Shown here one piece after another: positions 22,299 to 30,290 of a stretch of DNA of 64,000 nucleotides (positions are counted from its first letter, which is position 1; the number at the start of each line of letters is the position of its first letter). Made by a program: the position numbers and the translations under genes. Origin of the DNA: Prinsepia uniflora (Eukaryota; Streptophyta; Magnoliopsida; Rosales; Rosaceae); contig CM064866.1 of assembly GCA_032719365.1 (NCBI GenBank), positions 10,893,781-10,957,780 of the forward strand, in the 5' to 3' direction. The notes beneath the pieces were generated by a model. It had not been told where the DNA came from. It did not search any database and saw nothing but the letters and a program-made list of their open reading frames with translations.

Positions 22299-23858
22299 TT
22301 CGGAGAAAATTGAAGACCGATTCGCAAGCCATGAGCACTGGCGATGGTGTAGGAAGGCAAGGTTCTCCTTGCCTTGTTCAGACGAGTCTCTCTGAGGTAG
22401 TCTCACTGCCTGGGCCCACCGGAATCATCAGCGATGGCAGTGAGGCTGCCTAGCTTCTCGGCTGTGATTTCGCCTCCAGTGTGTTTCGACGGTCATGGGT
22501 GGCAGAGGTGAGGTCGTCTCAACTTAACGGAAGTTAGAGTTGATTTAACTGAAGTTAGAGTTGATTTAACTGAAGTTAGAGTGATTAGACGGAATTGGGG
22601 TTAACCCTGCTAACGGAAGCCACGTTCAAGGGGTTAATTGTGACAAAATTTAGTTCAATGGTGAAATTTAGATTATATGCAGAGTTCAAGGGGAAAATGA
22701 AGTAAAAAGCCATAATCAAATTAGTAGCATCTCAAAGCTTAAGCCTTGATTAGTGGTTGTTTTAAGAACTTCCAAATTTAGTTGGATTAATCTGAAGTAT
22801 TTAAGAAAGAGTCCTGTTAATTGTCTGATAAACCTCTTGTTGTATGTTAGGATATGCTGTGTAATATCAGAACGTCCCAATCTATTAATTAGTAATCCCA
22901 GTATACAGTTTCCATACTGTGTTAAATTCTACATTTTAATTCGCAACATTCCTTCCCTTTGCACATAAAGAATTGGTTAAAGTTGCAATCTTTCATATTT
23001 CAAAGATGTGTTTTGTCTGTTTATGTTTCTGCAGGTACTCATATGCTCCAGAGATGGAAGCATCTACTCGCTTCAATTGGTAAGGTCCAGCATCCACTAT
23101 CGAGGGAAAAACCTGCACAGTTTAATTATAAATATTTGTTTTGGGGACCTTGTAGTTCTCATCTAGTGATTGTGCATTGTGACATAGCTAAAGATGGGTG
23201 TTTTGTTCTGTAATGATTAGTTTCCATTTTGATTCTTATCTTATGCTTTAACCATGAAAATTTTCTAATATATTCGGGTTGAAATTCTGGAAAATTACTT
23301 GCCCCTCTAATTGCTTTGATTATACTGGATTGCGATCATATGATATTCCCTAAGCTCTTGTGAAAGAAAGGTCTTTGATTCATATTCAGATTATTATAAC
23401 TAACTGCAAAAAGGTGAATGCTATGTTATTTTTCACTCTAGGAAACGGGAGATTTACTTTGGGAATATGATGTTAAGAATCCAATTACTTCATCTGCGTA
23501 CGTGGATGAGCACTTGAGTGTGATATCGGATCTGTCTATCTTGCCAGACAGGTAAAGATTTTCAGAAAGCCTTTAAAAAAAACTTGTGATATTATCATTT
23601 ATGTTATCATTTTCATATTGACCCTATGTCAACAACCTTTTCTCCAGGTTGGTTTGTATCTGTTCCAGTTCAGGAAGCATTTATTTGCTTCGTGTTAACT
23701 CTGATGTTACTAAAGGTTCAAATCCACCAACAAATGTTGAAGAATTTGCAAGATTGGACCTCACAGGAGATGTATTCTCTTCCCCTGTGATGATCTGCGG
23801 CAAAATATATGTTGGCTGTAGGGATGATTATGTGCACTGCATTTCTGTGAAGCTGTAG
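6785..23858 (+). CDS. AAE19: Multidomain acyl-activating enzyme (adenylation + carrier + PQQ-type propeller), premature stop in exon 1
   Basis: Fifteen GT-AG exons join in phase: 6785-7687, 8329-8532, 10019-10741, 11453-12135, 12569-12644, 12744-12830, 13093-13136, 18425-18533, 19625-19684, 20411-20495, 20606-20670, 21694-21753, 23035-23079, 23442-23551, 23648-23858 (1,155 codons with the stop). Residues 1-610 are an ANL adenylation domain: YTSGSTGKPKG near 219, YGSTE ending at 369, RTGD near 467, and Lys575 in PVSHSGKIN as the A10 lysine. Residues 611-660 are a carrier domain with GGDS and phosphopantetheine Ser634. From about 790 a PQQ-type propeller follows (NGNICW, LYALD, TGDLLWEYD). The order matches Arabidopsis AAE19 and animal AASDH; the substrate is unknown. 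TAA at 7157-7159 is in frame, and the flanking 50 bases look shifted by one frame, so this copy is either broken or misassembled. Introns 2, 7 and 12 carry transposons. Confidence 0.87.
7089..7136. repeat. Perfect 21-bp inverted repeat with 6-base spacer inside exon 1
   Basis: The arms 7089-7109 and 7116-7136 are exact reverse complements around GAATTG. The left arm is coding for a Pro-rich stretch (NPEPTP). The right arm stands where ANL proteins have a conserved segment, and the reading frame is lost just after it. The pattern suggests a fold-back template switch or a read/assembly artefact. Confidence 0.9.
7747..7866 (+). repeat. Tandem duplication of 60 bases in intron 1
   Basis: Two adjacent copies with exact 60-base period, differing at only a few positions, both containing the stretch CCAAATACAGCACACTT. 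Non-coding. Confidence 0.85.
8762..8800. repeat. GT dinucleotide microsatellite in intron 2
   Basis: About 19 TG/GT units followed by a short TA-rich run up to about 8818. A likely length-polymorphic marker. Confidence 0.9.
8990..9130 (+). mobile_element. SINE-like element in intron 2
   Basis: GTGTAGTGGTATT at about 9003 resembles a tRNA-type A box, and GGGTTTGACTCTC at about 9051-9063 resembles a pol III B box, at a spacing usual for tRNA-derived SINEs. The 3' end is C/T-rich and not clearly bounded, and no target duplication was found. The call rests on the two boxes only. Confidence 0.45.
10872..10899 (+). repeat. Run of 28 G in intron 3
   Basis: An uninterrupted poly-G tract followed by further G-rich sequence to about 10920. 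It is on the sense strand shortly after exon 3. Such a run can form G-quadruplexes and is hard to sequence, so its length is uncertain. Confidence 0.8.
13463..13702 (+). repeat. 5' LTR of the copia element
   Basis: 240 bases, TG...CA. A TATA-like TGTATATATAGG at about 13645-13656 could be its promoter. It contains AATAAATA near the start, where the 3' LTR has a single AATA unit. Confidence 0.95.
13703..13714 (+). other. Primer binding site (tRNA-iMet type) of the copia element
   Basis: TGGTATCAGAGC immediately follows the 5' LTR, the usual primer site for minus-strand synthesis in plant copia elements. Confidence 0.92.
13763..17995 (+). CDS. Copia gag-pol polyprotein, intact
   Basis: A single frame of 1,410 codons. 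In order: gag with ESNYLLWESQIKPFL (about 25-40) and the TISEYL block; a zinc knuckle CWSCNRHGHIAAHC (CX2CX4HX4C, near 313-326); aspartic protease DSGATHH; a pre-integrase block LWHNRLGHP; integrase with the catalytic series HSD, HSDGG and NGLAERE; reverse transcriptase with KARLVAKG and YVDD; and RNase H with SDADWAG and SSSEAEYRAL. All catalytic residues I looked for are present, so the protein could be active. The stop TAG at 17993-17995 lies inside the 3' LTR, which starts at 17986. The protein is rich in Pro and the DNA in C, unlike the AT-rich host introns. Confidence 0.96.
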   Translation: MATDSCSSPTVSPTTISTLVSVKLNESNYLLWESQIKPFLIGHNYWRFIDGTHPAPPPTLPPQTPTASPHSDTSVSDLIPAPIPVPNPAYHQWFQIDQTLVSMLRATLTEPILSQVVGLQTSRAIWQCLQQNFSQQSLANATNLRFQLMSLTKGQKTISEYLSQAKTLADSLAAINEPFSPTDLVTAVLRGLGPEYTMLVTAMLNFPPLPPFSDLRARLLSFEAQQTSSANPATAVPPTAFYANSTHPTPVPYANAYYSTRGRQPYNRGARPNRPPRSSYRKGSGRPSPISNAPGILGTYPTNTSRPNGPLCWSCNRHGHIAAHCPQIQQSPDHDLAHAFAGLHITPAAADPNWYPDSGATHHMTLQHAPPHTPAPSSTDHVMVGNGATLPIDHTGNLTFSSGPYVFHLSNVLHIPTLRKNLLSVAQFTNDQQVSITFFPTHFLIQDLNTKAVLFQGPCENGLYPIRPCRPTHPQALLTSATSSLWHNRLGHPSPQVHRVLASQTAVITSASLDNIGFCNSCATGKSTRLSFNSVVHTAIKPFDLIHSDVWMSPVPSVSGFRYYVLFTDDFTRYTWIFPLRQKSEVFAHFSTFLAYIKNQFSTTIKQFHSDGGKEFDNHSFKTLCSNHGIHHRFSCPYTPQQNGLAEREHRHISEKGRTLLITANLPHCYWAEAVTTAVFLINLLPTPVLKWTSPYFKLHGKQPPYHLLRVFGSACYPYIGHNTKHKLEPRSIPCTFLGYSSHHKGYRCLHVPSGKVYISRHVVFNEHHFPHATNPSPQVPDFCFIPAIPAPLNSHHTTTNPQPPPSTPPQPTLPPTPCTTSPTHPNPTTSVHTQSDPPTSAPPTPVPPASRPPNTHPMITRSKAGISKSRNLLFATKYPIPQAFLSLAQTIIEPTTYQQASKSPEWTKAMHTEFTALLNQQTWSLVPLPPQANTVGCKWVFKLKRHADGTIERYKARLVAKGFHQQAGLDYTETFSPVVKPPTIRIVLALAVSNNWPLRQMDVTNAFLHGTLTEEVYMQQPPGFTDPHRPHHVCRLHKAIYGLKQAPRAWFDRFRSFLLLYGFQQSRADPSMFVYRHQSTLLYLLLYVDDIILTGNSQPAVSTFMTTLARAFAIKDLGPLHYFLGVEAKSIDTGLHLTQTKYTLDILQRSGLTDCKPALTPVAPKQALSAAVGNPLHDGSTYRQLVGALLYLTLTRPDISFAVQQVAQFLSSPTDVHLTAVKRIIRYLKGTLGHGIHIRRSLFPLQIHAFSDADWAGCRDTRRSITGFCIFLGSTLISWCAKKQKTVSRSSSEAEYRALAYTCADTLWILSLLQELGALPAMPVQLYCDNLSATYMTRNPIFHARTKHIALDYHFLRERVASGTHHVQFVPSTAQLADLFTKGLPVNRHLSLASKLVTHGVPRLRRDVE
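17986..18221 (+). repeat. 3' LTR of the copia element
   Basis: 236 bases, identical by eye to the 5' LTR apart from one missing AATA. A short purine tract GCGGAGGGA (17977-17985) precedes it as the polypurine tract. The last codons of gag-pol run into it. Confidence 0.95.
20861..21020 (+). repeat. Four tandem copies of a 40-base unit in intron 11
   Basis: The units start at 20861, 20901, 20941 and 20981 with an exact 40-base period. They share ATGTCTCCAAATAGAATGAA and differ by a couple of bases near the unit start. Non-coding; probably a recent expansion. Confidence 0.93.
21916..22711. mobile_element. Non-autonomous Mutator-like MITE with long terminal inverted repeats, in intron 12
   Basis: The ends are long imperfect inverted repeats: roughly the first 170-190 bases (from GGCTTTTTACTTCAT) match the reverse complement of the last ones (to ATGAAGTAAAAAGCC). 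They are flanked by the exact 9-base direct repeat ATAATCAAA (21907-21915 and 22712-22720). Long terminal repeats and a 9-base target duplication are the hallmark of Mutator-like elements. The 796-base element has no transposase. Its centre holds a CT microsatellite (about 22240-22294) and a more GC-rich stretch (22300-22510), possibly captured host DNA. Confidence 0.88.
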
Positions 23859-25487
23859 TTGTGTAGAATTCTTCATTTTTCGTTTTCGAGATCCTCCACT
23901 GTTGTATTTTTTGGTGGATTTGTTTAATCAGGGCCAACAATGCACGGCATTTTTATACATTTTTAGATGAGAGTCCAACAATGGAAGATGTGAGTGGGAT
24001 AAGTTTGAGAGTTTGAAATAGATATGATTCCCGTGTTTGGTCGTTGTCATGGGTTCTTTTTTTCCTTTCCTTTTATGGGGCTACGTTACATTGATTTTAG
24101 TGCTTGTGGTTTGAATCATTTTTCACTTTGGTCCTTGTCATTTTAGTTTTTGGGTACTTAGTTCAAGTTCTGTCATTTTGTTTAGTTGGTAGTCAGATAG
24201 ATCTACACGTATAAAATTCTTGCGAAAACAGGATAAATTATCTTCGACTTCGACTAGAGTCGTATGCAACGATTTTTATTTTGGCTTTCAGTAACCGAAA
24301 TGCACGTGCATGTCCTACTTGAGTATTGCCACATCAGATTTATCTAGTAAGATAATGAAGTTTACAATTTGAATTTGAACTTTGGTTATAAGTGAATTGA
24401 AGGCTTATTCATTTGATGGCTAAAAATTGAAAGGGTTATTTATTGATGAATTTTTTATAATATTAATATTTATTTACAACTCTATTAATCATATTTTAAA
24501 AACTTCCTAATCCCTAACTATCATAATAATTAATCAAACAATTAACTGACCCTTTAATTTTTTTATAATATCAATATATATTTACAATTTCATAATAATA
24601 TCAATATTTTTAAACTTCAGATTAAAAAAATCTCTACATCTGATATTAAATGGATTATATTAATCCTTTATGGTTTATGATTTAGTTCTTAAATTTTGTG
24701 CCCAATATTATATTAAATTTGACATACCCGAACCCGAAAAGTCCACTAGGACACCAAAATCAAGGCCAGAGCCGATCAAAAAATTTGAAGGCTTAGGGAA
24801 AAAAATATAAAATGTGTCCATAATTTATACACCTAATCATTAAAAAAATAACTTTTTATGAACGGGTTATTTCAATTTTATACTATGGGGCCTCGTTAAA
24901 CCTTATCAGGGAAAACTCATTCGAACAAAATCCCTTACAAAGAAAAAAAAGAAAAAAAGAACACCATATCCAAAACATTACATTCAGTTCAAAAATAAAA
25001 AAAAGAGAAATTCTATATTTCTAACTTGTATATAAATGAAAATATTCACATTCAAGATTAATAGACTACTATTTTGATATTCAAAACAAGTAATTAGTCT
25101 TCAAATAAGAGCTCCACCATTTAAAGAACTTGAAACAACATCAAACTTACATGTTTTTATATTGTTTATTTATCTGCAAATTTTATTTAGTTATTTATTA
25201 TATATATAATATTAATAATTTTGGGCTTAATTTTGGGTCAAGGGGTTGTGCCTCTTTGACCCTCCCTTGTGGCTGGCCTAGATCGAGGCATGCTAGCTGG
25301 CATCTAGACTGTGACGTCCAGATGACAAAATCCAAAACTCTAAAACGGTGACTTTTAGAAGGTCGTGTAAACATAATTAGTAAAAACTAACTAGCATTTC
25401 ACTACGATAGTAAAAATACAGAGCACAGTACACTTACTAATGATCATAAGGCTCAGGCAACTACCTAAGCTACCCCGATTTTCAAAT
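23859..25487. other. Intergenic, AT-rich, after the acyl-activating gene
   Basis: The first 150-200 bases are the likely 3'UTR. After that I see AT-rich DNA, including a stretch at 24080-24190 (CACTTTGGTCCTTGTCATTT) of the kind found in terminal repeats of plant DNA transposons, but with no delimited element. No gene is supported. Confidence 0.5.
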
Positions 25488-28285
25488 GTGTCACTGATAG
25501 GTTATTAATTAAGCATTATTTTATATTATTTTATACCCTTTATACTTGACTTTTAATATTAAAATAATAAATAATTAGATAAAATAATTTATTTTGTGAT
25601 ATTTTTGTAGAAATAAATAAAGCTTGGAATTTGGAACATTTTGGTGAAACAATCGTCCCGATCGGAATTATAACGAAGAAATTATGGACGAAATATGAGA
25701 AGCCACCAAAAATCGCAAGGAAATTCGATGGGAAGCTGCTGAAATCTAGAAGCCCAAGCAAAAAATCAGCATCTTTCCCCAAAATCAACATATTTCCCCC
25801 AAAATCCACCCAATCTCATCATTTCCATCACTTCTACATGTATTATTTTATTGTTATTTTTATATTTTAATTTTGTACTTTTATTTAAACAATTGTGGCA
25901 CTCACTCTATAAATAGGGAGGCCATTTCATGTATTAGAGGTCCCCATTAGTCTCCCTTAGTCCTCATTTTCCCCATTTTGTTTCTCCTTTTAGTTTAGGT
26001 TCTTATATTTTCTCTCTAGTTCTTCTCTTCTTTCAGTTCATCTTCTTTATTTTGTTCTTTATTTTTGGGGACCATTTTAACTTTTTATAGTTTTTCTTAT
26101 TAATTAATTTCCTTTTAATTCTTATTCTTATTTTATGTTATTTTCATTTCTTCTTTACTTTGTTTGTAACGACCCGTCCCAAATTCCAGGATTAGATTAG
26201 TGACTAATCACGATTAGTGAGGTTAATCGATGATTAGTTGGGCGAAATCGGACGAACGATGTGAAATGACCGTTTTGCCCCTAGATTGGGTAAAACGTCG
26301 ACTTTTCGTTCGGACGGTCAAACAGACTTTGACCTATGAACGTGCCGTAGTTAGTGACGTCACGAGTTCATAGACAAGTGGCACGTTCAATTCCGACGTT
26401 CGAGGAAGAAGTTATGACGTTCGGAAGTTTAAGGACATTTTGGTAATTTTGGTTAAATGGGGTCAAATGTTGACTTTTTGACCGAGAGGTCCAATGGCCG
26501 AGGGCCAAGGACCGTTACGTAGATCGGGACGATACGAATCCATAGACAGGCGGCACGCTGAAATCGGACTTCGAACGGGTAAGTTATAGGTCACGGAAGT
26601 TCGATTTCACTATGCACGTACTTCGAGACGGGGCTAATTTGGCAATATCTGATTGGGCAGATATTTTTAGTGGGTCCCATGGATGAGTGACAAGTGTCAC
26701 TCATCCCATTGGCCAATCCCCTAAAATGTGGATCTATGTTAATTAAATAATATTATATTTATGATTTTATAATTAATCTTTTCTAACAATCAATCCTAGC
26801 CCTCCATCTAACATAATCTCTCAAATCCTAGCCATCCATTTAATCATCCCTCTCACCCCATTAGATATCACCATTCCTTCTTTGTTCTTCCTAAAACCCG
26901 AAACCCATTTTATTTCCTCCATTTTCTTCCAGCCCGAAACCACCCCACACCACCCTTCATCGTCTGAGCTTATGTGAGACCGTGAGGAAGTGAGTGATGA
27001 GAGGCTGAGGACATGACGGCCAGCCACGACGGAGGACACGGCTGGGGAAAAACCCGAAACTCACGGGTAAGCTTTCAAAATTCCTAAATTCGATTTTATT
27101 TGGTTTTTAATCGATTCTAAGACCTAGGTTAGGTTTCTGGGGACTCTAGGAATCGAATAGGATTAGTTTAGGGGCTGGGGATGGCCGGGAAGGGCCGTGG
27201 ACGGTGGAGGGAATGCACGACCGTCATGGCCGAGTTGGAAGGAACGGTTTTGATGGGTTGTTCTTAGTTTTTAGTGTTTTAAAAGATTAGAAATGGGATT
27301 AGGATCATATTAGAATAAAAAAAGAACGAAAAGGACCAAAAATGGACAAGATAGGACCTTGAACCGGTTCGGCCGGTCCAGACCGGTTCAGTTGCAGGAC
27401 ACTTGGGGAAGACGATGAACTGTGCCGCACGTGGGCTCACGCGCAGTACCTTCATTGGGCGCGTGGGGGCGCGTGGTAGGTCCAATGGGGAAGTGTTCAA
27501 CATACGAAATTTTCTATTTGATGTAACAAACATTTTGGGACTGGTTTCGTGTCGATCGGACACCGTCTCGATATGTTTCGGGGCATCAGAAGGTTTAGGG
27601 TCAGTTTAAAAATAGTTAAAAGTTCGGGAAAATTACGGGGCTTTGGTGAGAGGTTAATTAAGTAGTTAGTAACCTTCTATTACGATTTGGATAGGTTTGG
27701 GAGTCCCGGTGATAGCGATTGGCTCGGGAGAGCCTATGACAAGCAAATTGAGGCGGCAGCTCGGACGGTCTGTGAGTGGGCCTTGTTTTCTAAATTGGTG
27801 CATGCATAAATGTTTATTATATGTTTTAAATACTTGTTTGTGATGCTATGAGTGCATTTGGATGTGTGGTTACCTATAGGCACGTATTTCGAGGTTTCGG
27901 CCCTATACGGTGCTTATACGGGTCTCCAGGCTTATGACGCTCGCCTCAGGATTGGGATGTGTTCCTTCCGGAGAGGTCACGATGCACGATTCGTGGTCGG
28001 GCAGCCTGGGGAGGCTCGACTTCGGAGTGCTGACGGTTCATGATATCGATCGGTGATGAGTGCACCATGATCTTGTGGTGGTCGCGTCGGTTGATACGTT
28101 CACGACGACATACCAGGATTGAGGGCAGTCCTGGATAGATGGTTGCACACATCACTATGATCGGAGTCGTGACTGACCCTTAGATATCGGGCACGGTGCC
28201 CAGTTGAGTCATATGTTTGGGCACGAGACCCAGTTCTTTTACACTGATTATTTCGGGTCAGGGACCCTAGATGGATTTCCAAGTT

Positions 28286-28465
28286 CATGACGGTTTATAG
28301 GAACCGACATGAACTCTGGAAAGGTCATTGTGGTTCATGACGGTTTATGGGAACCAGCATGAACCTTTGTCAGGTCATTGTGGTACATGACGGTTTATGG
28401 GAACCGGGCATGGAGGTTATCTATATGTATAAGATGGATCATGACGGTTCAGGGGAACCGGGCAT
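28286..28465 (+). repeat. Array of four imperfect palindromes in LTR A
   Basis: About every 50 bases a unit like CATGACGGTTTATGGGAACC recurs, followed by G-CATGAA. TTCATG-CGGTT pairs with AACCG-CATGAA around a loop of about six bases. Starts are near 28287, 28337, 28387 and 28441. LTR C has five equivalent units. Confidence 0.8.
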
Positions 28466-29177
28466 GAATATTTATGTTATGTATATATATGTTCATATAC
28501 CTTCCTTTACTTGTTCTATTATCTCCTCCAGGGAGGGTCGTTGGCCTGGGTGGACCCCGGAGTAGTCACGGAGCACTGACTGAGTGGGAGTTGCCCCAGT
28601 TGGGTTCCTTACTCTCAGGAAGGCTGGTTACTATAACCTCGGGTAGGGTTAGTGGTCCGCGGACATTGACTTTGACATTGAGAAGACTTGGGTTTGAGAC
28701 CCCGGGTAGCATGCGCGTAGCTTTGGAAACCGTGACAGGATTGGTTGTGTGAATTATATGTATATATGATGTATGCTATATGATATATGATGTGTGTTTA
28801 CACAGGTTTTGGGCAGTGGCCCGTATGGTTGGTTTCTTATGATTTGGGCTGAGTCCCTTATGGATTTGGGCAGTGGCCCGTATGGTCATTTTCATTATGG
28901 TTCTTTCAATCTTGGTTTTGGGTTTAGTTACCACCTATGGTTTTTCTGGATAAATGGTTTTCGAATGCATGCATGCTTTTTAGTGAAGGGTACAAATGTC
29001 TTCATATGAAATGTTTTTATAAACTTTGGTTTTGTCCACTCACAGCTTTTAATGTTTTGACTGCCCTTCAGGTTGACATCGGATGTGGACTGTAGCAGAG
29101 ACCGAGATATCACATACCTCCTCCGGATCCTAGCGTACTCTGATAGCCTGGGAGGGCAAAAGTCAGAAATATCCCTT

Positions 29178-29198
29178 GTCTGACACTTCGTGTCAGAC
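29178..29198. repeat. Perfect 9-bp hairpin near the 3' end of LTR A
   Basis: GTCTGACAC-TTC-GTGTCAGAC, followed by GGGAGCAGG. The same inverted pair occurs near the 3' end of LTRs B, C, D, F, G and H, with loops of different length. Confidence 0.9.
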
Positions 29199-30096
29199 GG
29201 GAGCAGGGTCATCCCGCGTTAATCCCGGGGGGATTGGGATGGGTCCTGTCCTTGTTCTTGTGATTTTTCTTTGAGATCTCTTAAACACATTTTTATGCTT
29301 TCCTTAAGATATACCTAGGCCAAGTATTTCCGAAATAATTCTAGAATTTAAGTCCACATTCTTATGTTTTATCTTCCATCTTCATAAGGTTCTAACCGCT
29401 GTCGGTGTTCCTTATGAATAATATTTCATTGTTTCCATCCATTTTCGGAATCACAAGCTGTTCTTGGGTTCCGAAAGTGTAACTTTATTCCCTTTACTTA
29501 AATTCTTGTTATTGGTTTGGTTTTACTTATAATTCAATATATGTGTTGGTATTTTCTTTCTAATATTTGTAAGTAAGAATGCAATCTCCATGTGTTTTAC
29601 TTTTTGAATTTCTTTTACTTCATATGTTTTAGTGCTTAAACTTCAATTCGATGTTAAATATTTTATCCGCTGTCGGTGCACTTAGAGTAGAATTGAAGAG
29701 ATTAAATGTTGATCGCTGTCGGCGCATTTAATTATAAACTTAAGGTGAATCATGTTGTAAATGTTTGAAGCATATTGATGTTTGACGCACATTAATGGTT
29801 GATGCATTTATAGTATTGAAAGATATATGTAAGTATTTGAGATGATGAAGGTAGGATTTCGTGATTGGTTTATTATGAGCAAAATGTTAGAGTGTTGGCA
29901 AAATTTGTACTTGAAGGAAATCTATTTTTAGGAGTAGTTTAATTAATGCGATTGTTAATTCGAAATTACTTACGTAAAAGTGTGGGTTTTGTCTATAAAA
30001 CTACTCTATGGTTTGTAAGTTCTAATTAGCATGAGCATTTGCATTTTAATTCTTAGTTAGTGTTTTCTTTAGTTTAGATTACAAATCTTTTCAAAA

Positions 30097-30260
30097 CGCC
30101 CCTTTTTAATTCTTTATTCTTTTAATTCTTTATTCTTTTATTCTTTTATACTTTTATTTTATTCTTTATTCTTTAATTCTTTATTCTTTATTCTTTATTC
30201 TTTTATCCCTTTATTCTTTAATTAATTAATTCTTTGATTATTTTATTCTTTAATTCATTA
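30097..30260 (+). repeat. Low-complexity TTCTTTA/TTTATTC region
   Basis: Degenerate repeats of TTCTTTATTCTTTTA-like units and AATTAATT stretches. No coding. Confidence 0.75.
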
Positions 30261-30290
30261 ATGTATTCATTATTCTTCTCACTAACATAT

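Larger units (their letters stand above)
26165..29251 (+). mobile_element. Solo LTR A (long gypsy LTR, TGTAACGACCCGTCCC family)
   Basis: 3,087 bases starting TGTAACGACCCGTCCC and ending GGGATGGGTCCTGTCC, flanked by TTGTT on both sides (26160-26164, 29252-29256). There is no internal coding region, primer site or second LTR, so it is a solo LTR. Landmarks: GC-rich island 27419-27480, GTGAGTGGG at 27772, small palindromes at 28189-28267, a palindrome array at 28286-28465, CACTCACAG...CCCTTCAG ending at 29071, and a 9-bp hairpin at 29178-29198. It is the same family as solo LTR C in opposite orientation. Confidence 0.85.
25488..30290 (+). mobile_element. Old LTR-retrotransposon remnant, split by solo LTR A
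   Basis: The flanks of LTR A (25488-26159 and 29257-30290) form one AT-rich unit. It has a possible LTR start TGTCACTGATAGG near 25486 and a TATA-like CTATAAATAGGGAGG at about 25908-25922, followed by a pyrimidine-rich leader to 26160. After A, the phrase CGCTGTCGG recurs at about 29398, 29671 and 29713. No coding survives. Athila/Tat-type gypsy is a guess from the style of sequence. Confidence 0.4.

Noticed and set aside
28286..28465. CRISPR-like array from the regular repeats
   Set aside because: The units are palindromes inside a plant LTR, spacers are degenerate repeats themselves, and there is no cas gene; the genome is eukaryotic.
27852..29212. Several 60-95 codon frames within LTR A
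   Set aside because: They overlap the hairpins and repeats, are not kept as open frames in the sister LTR C, and have no recognisable domain.
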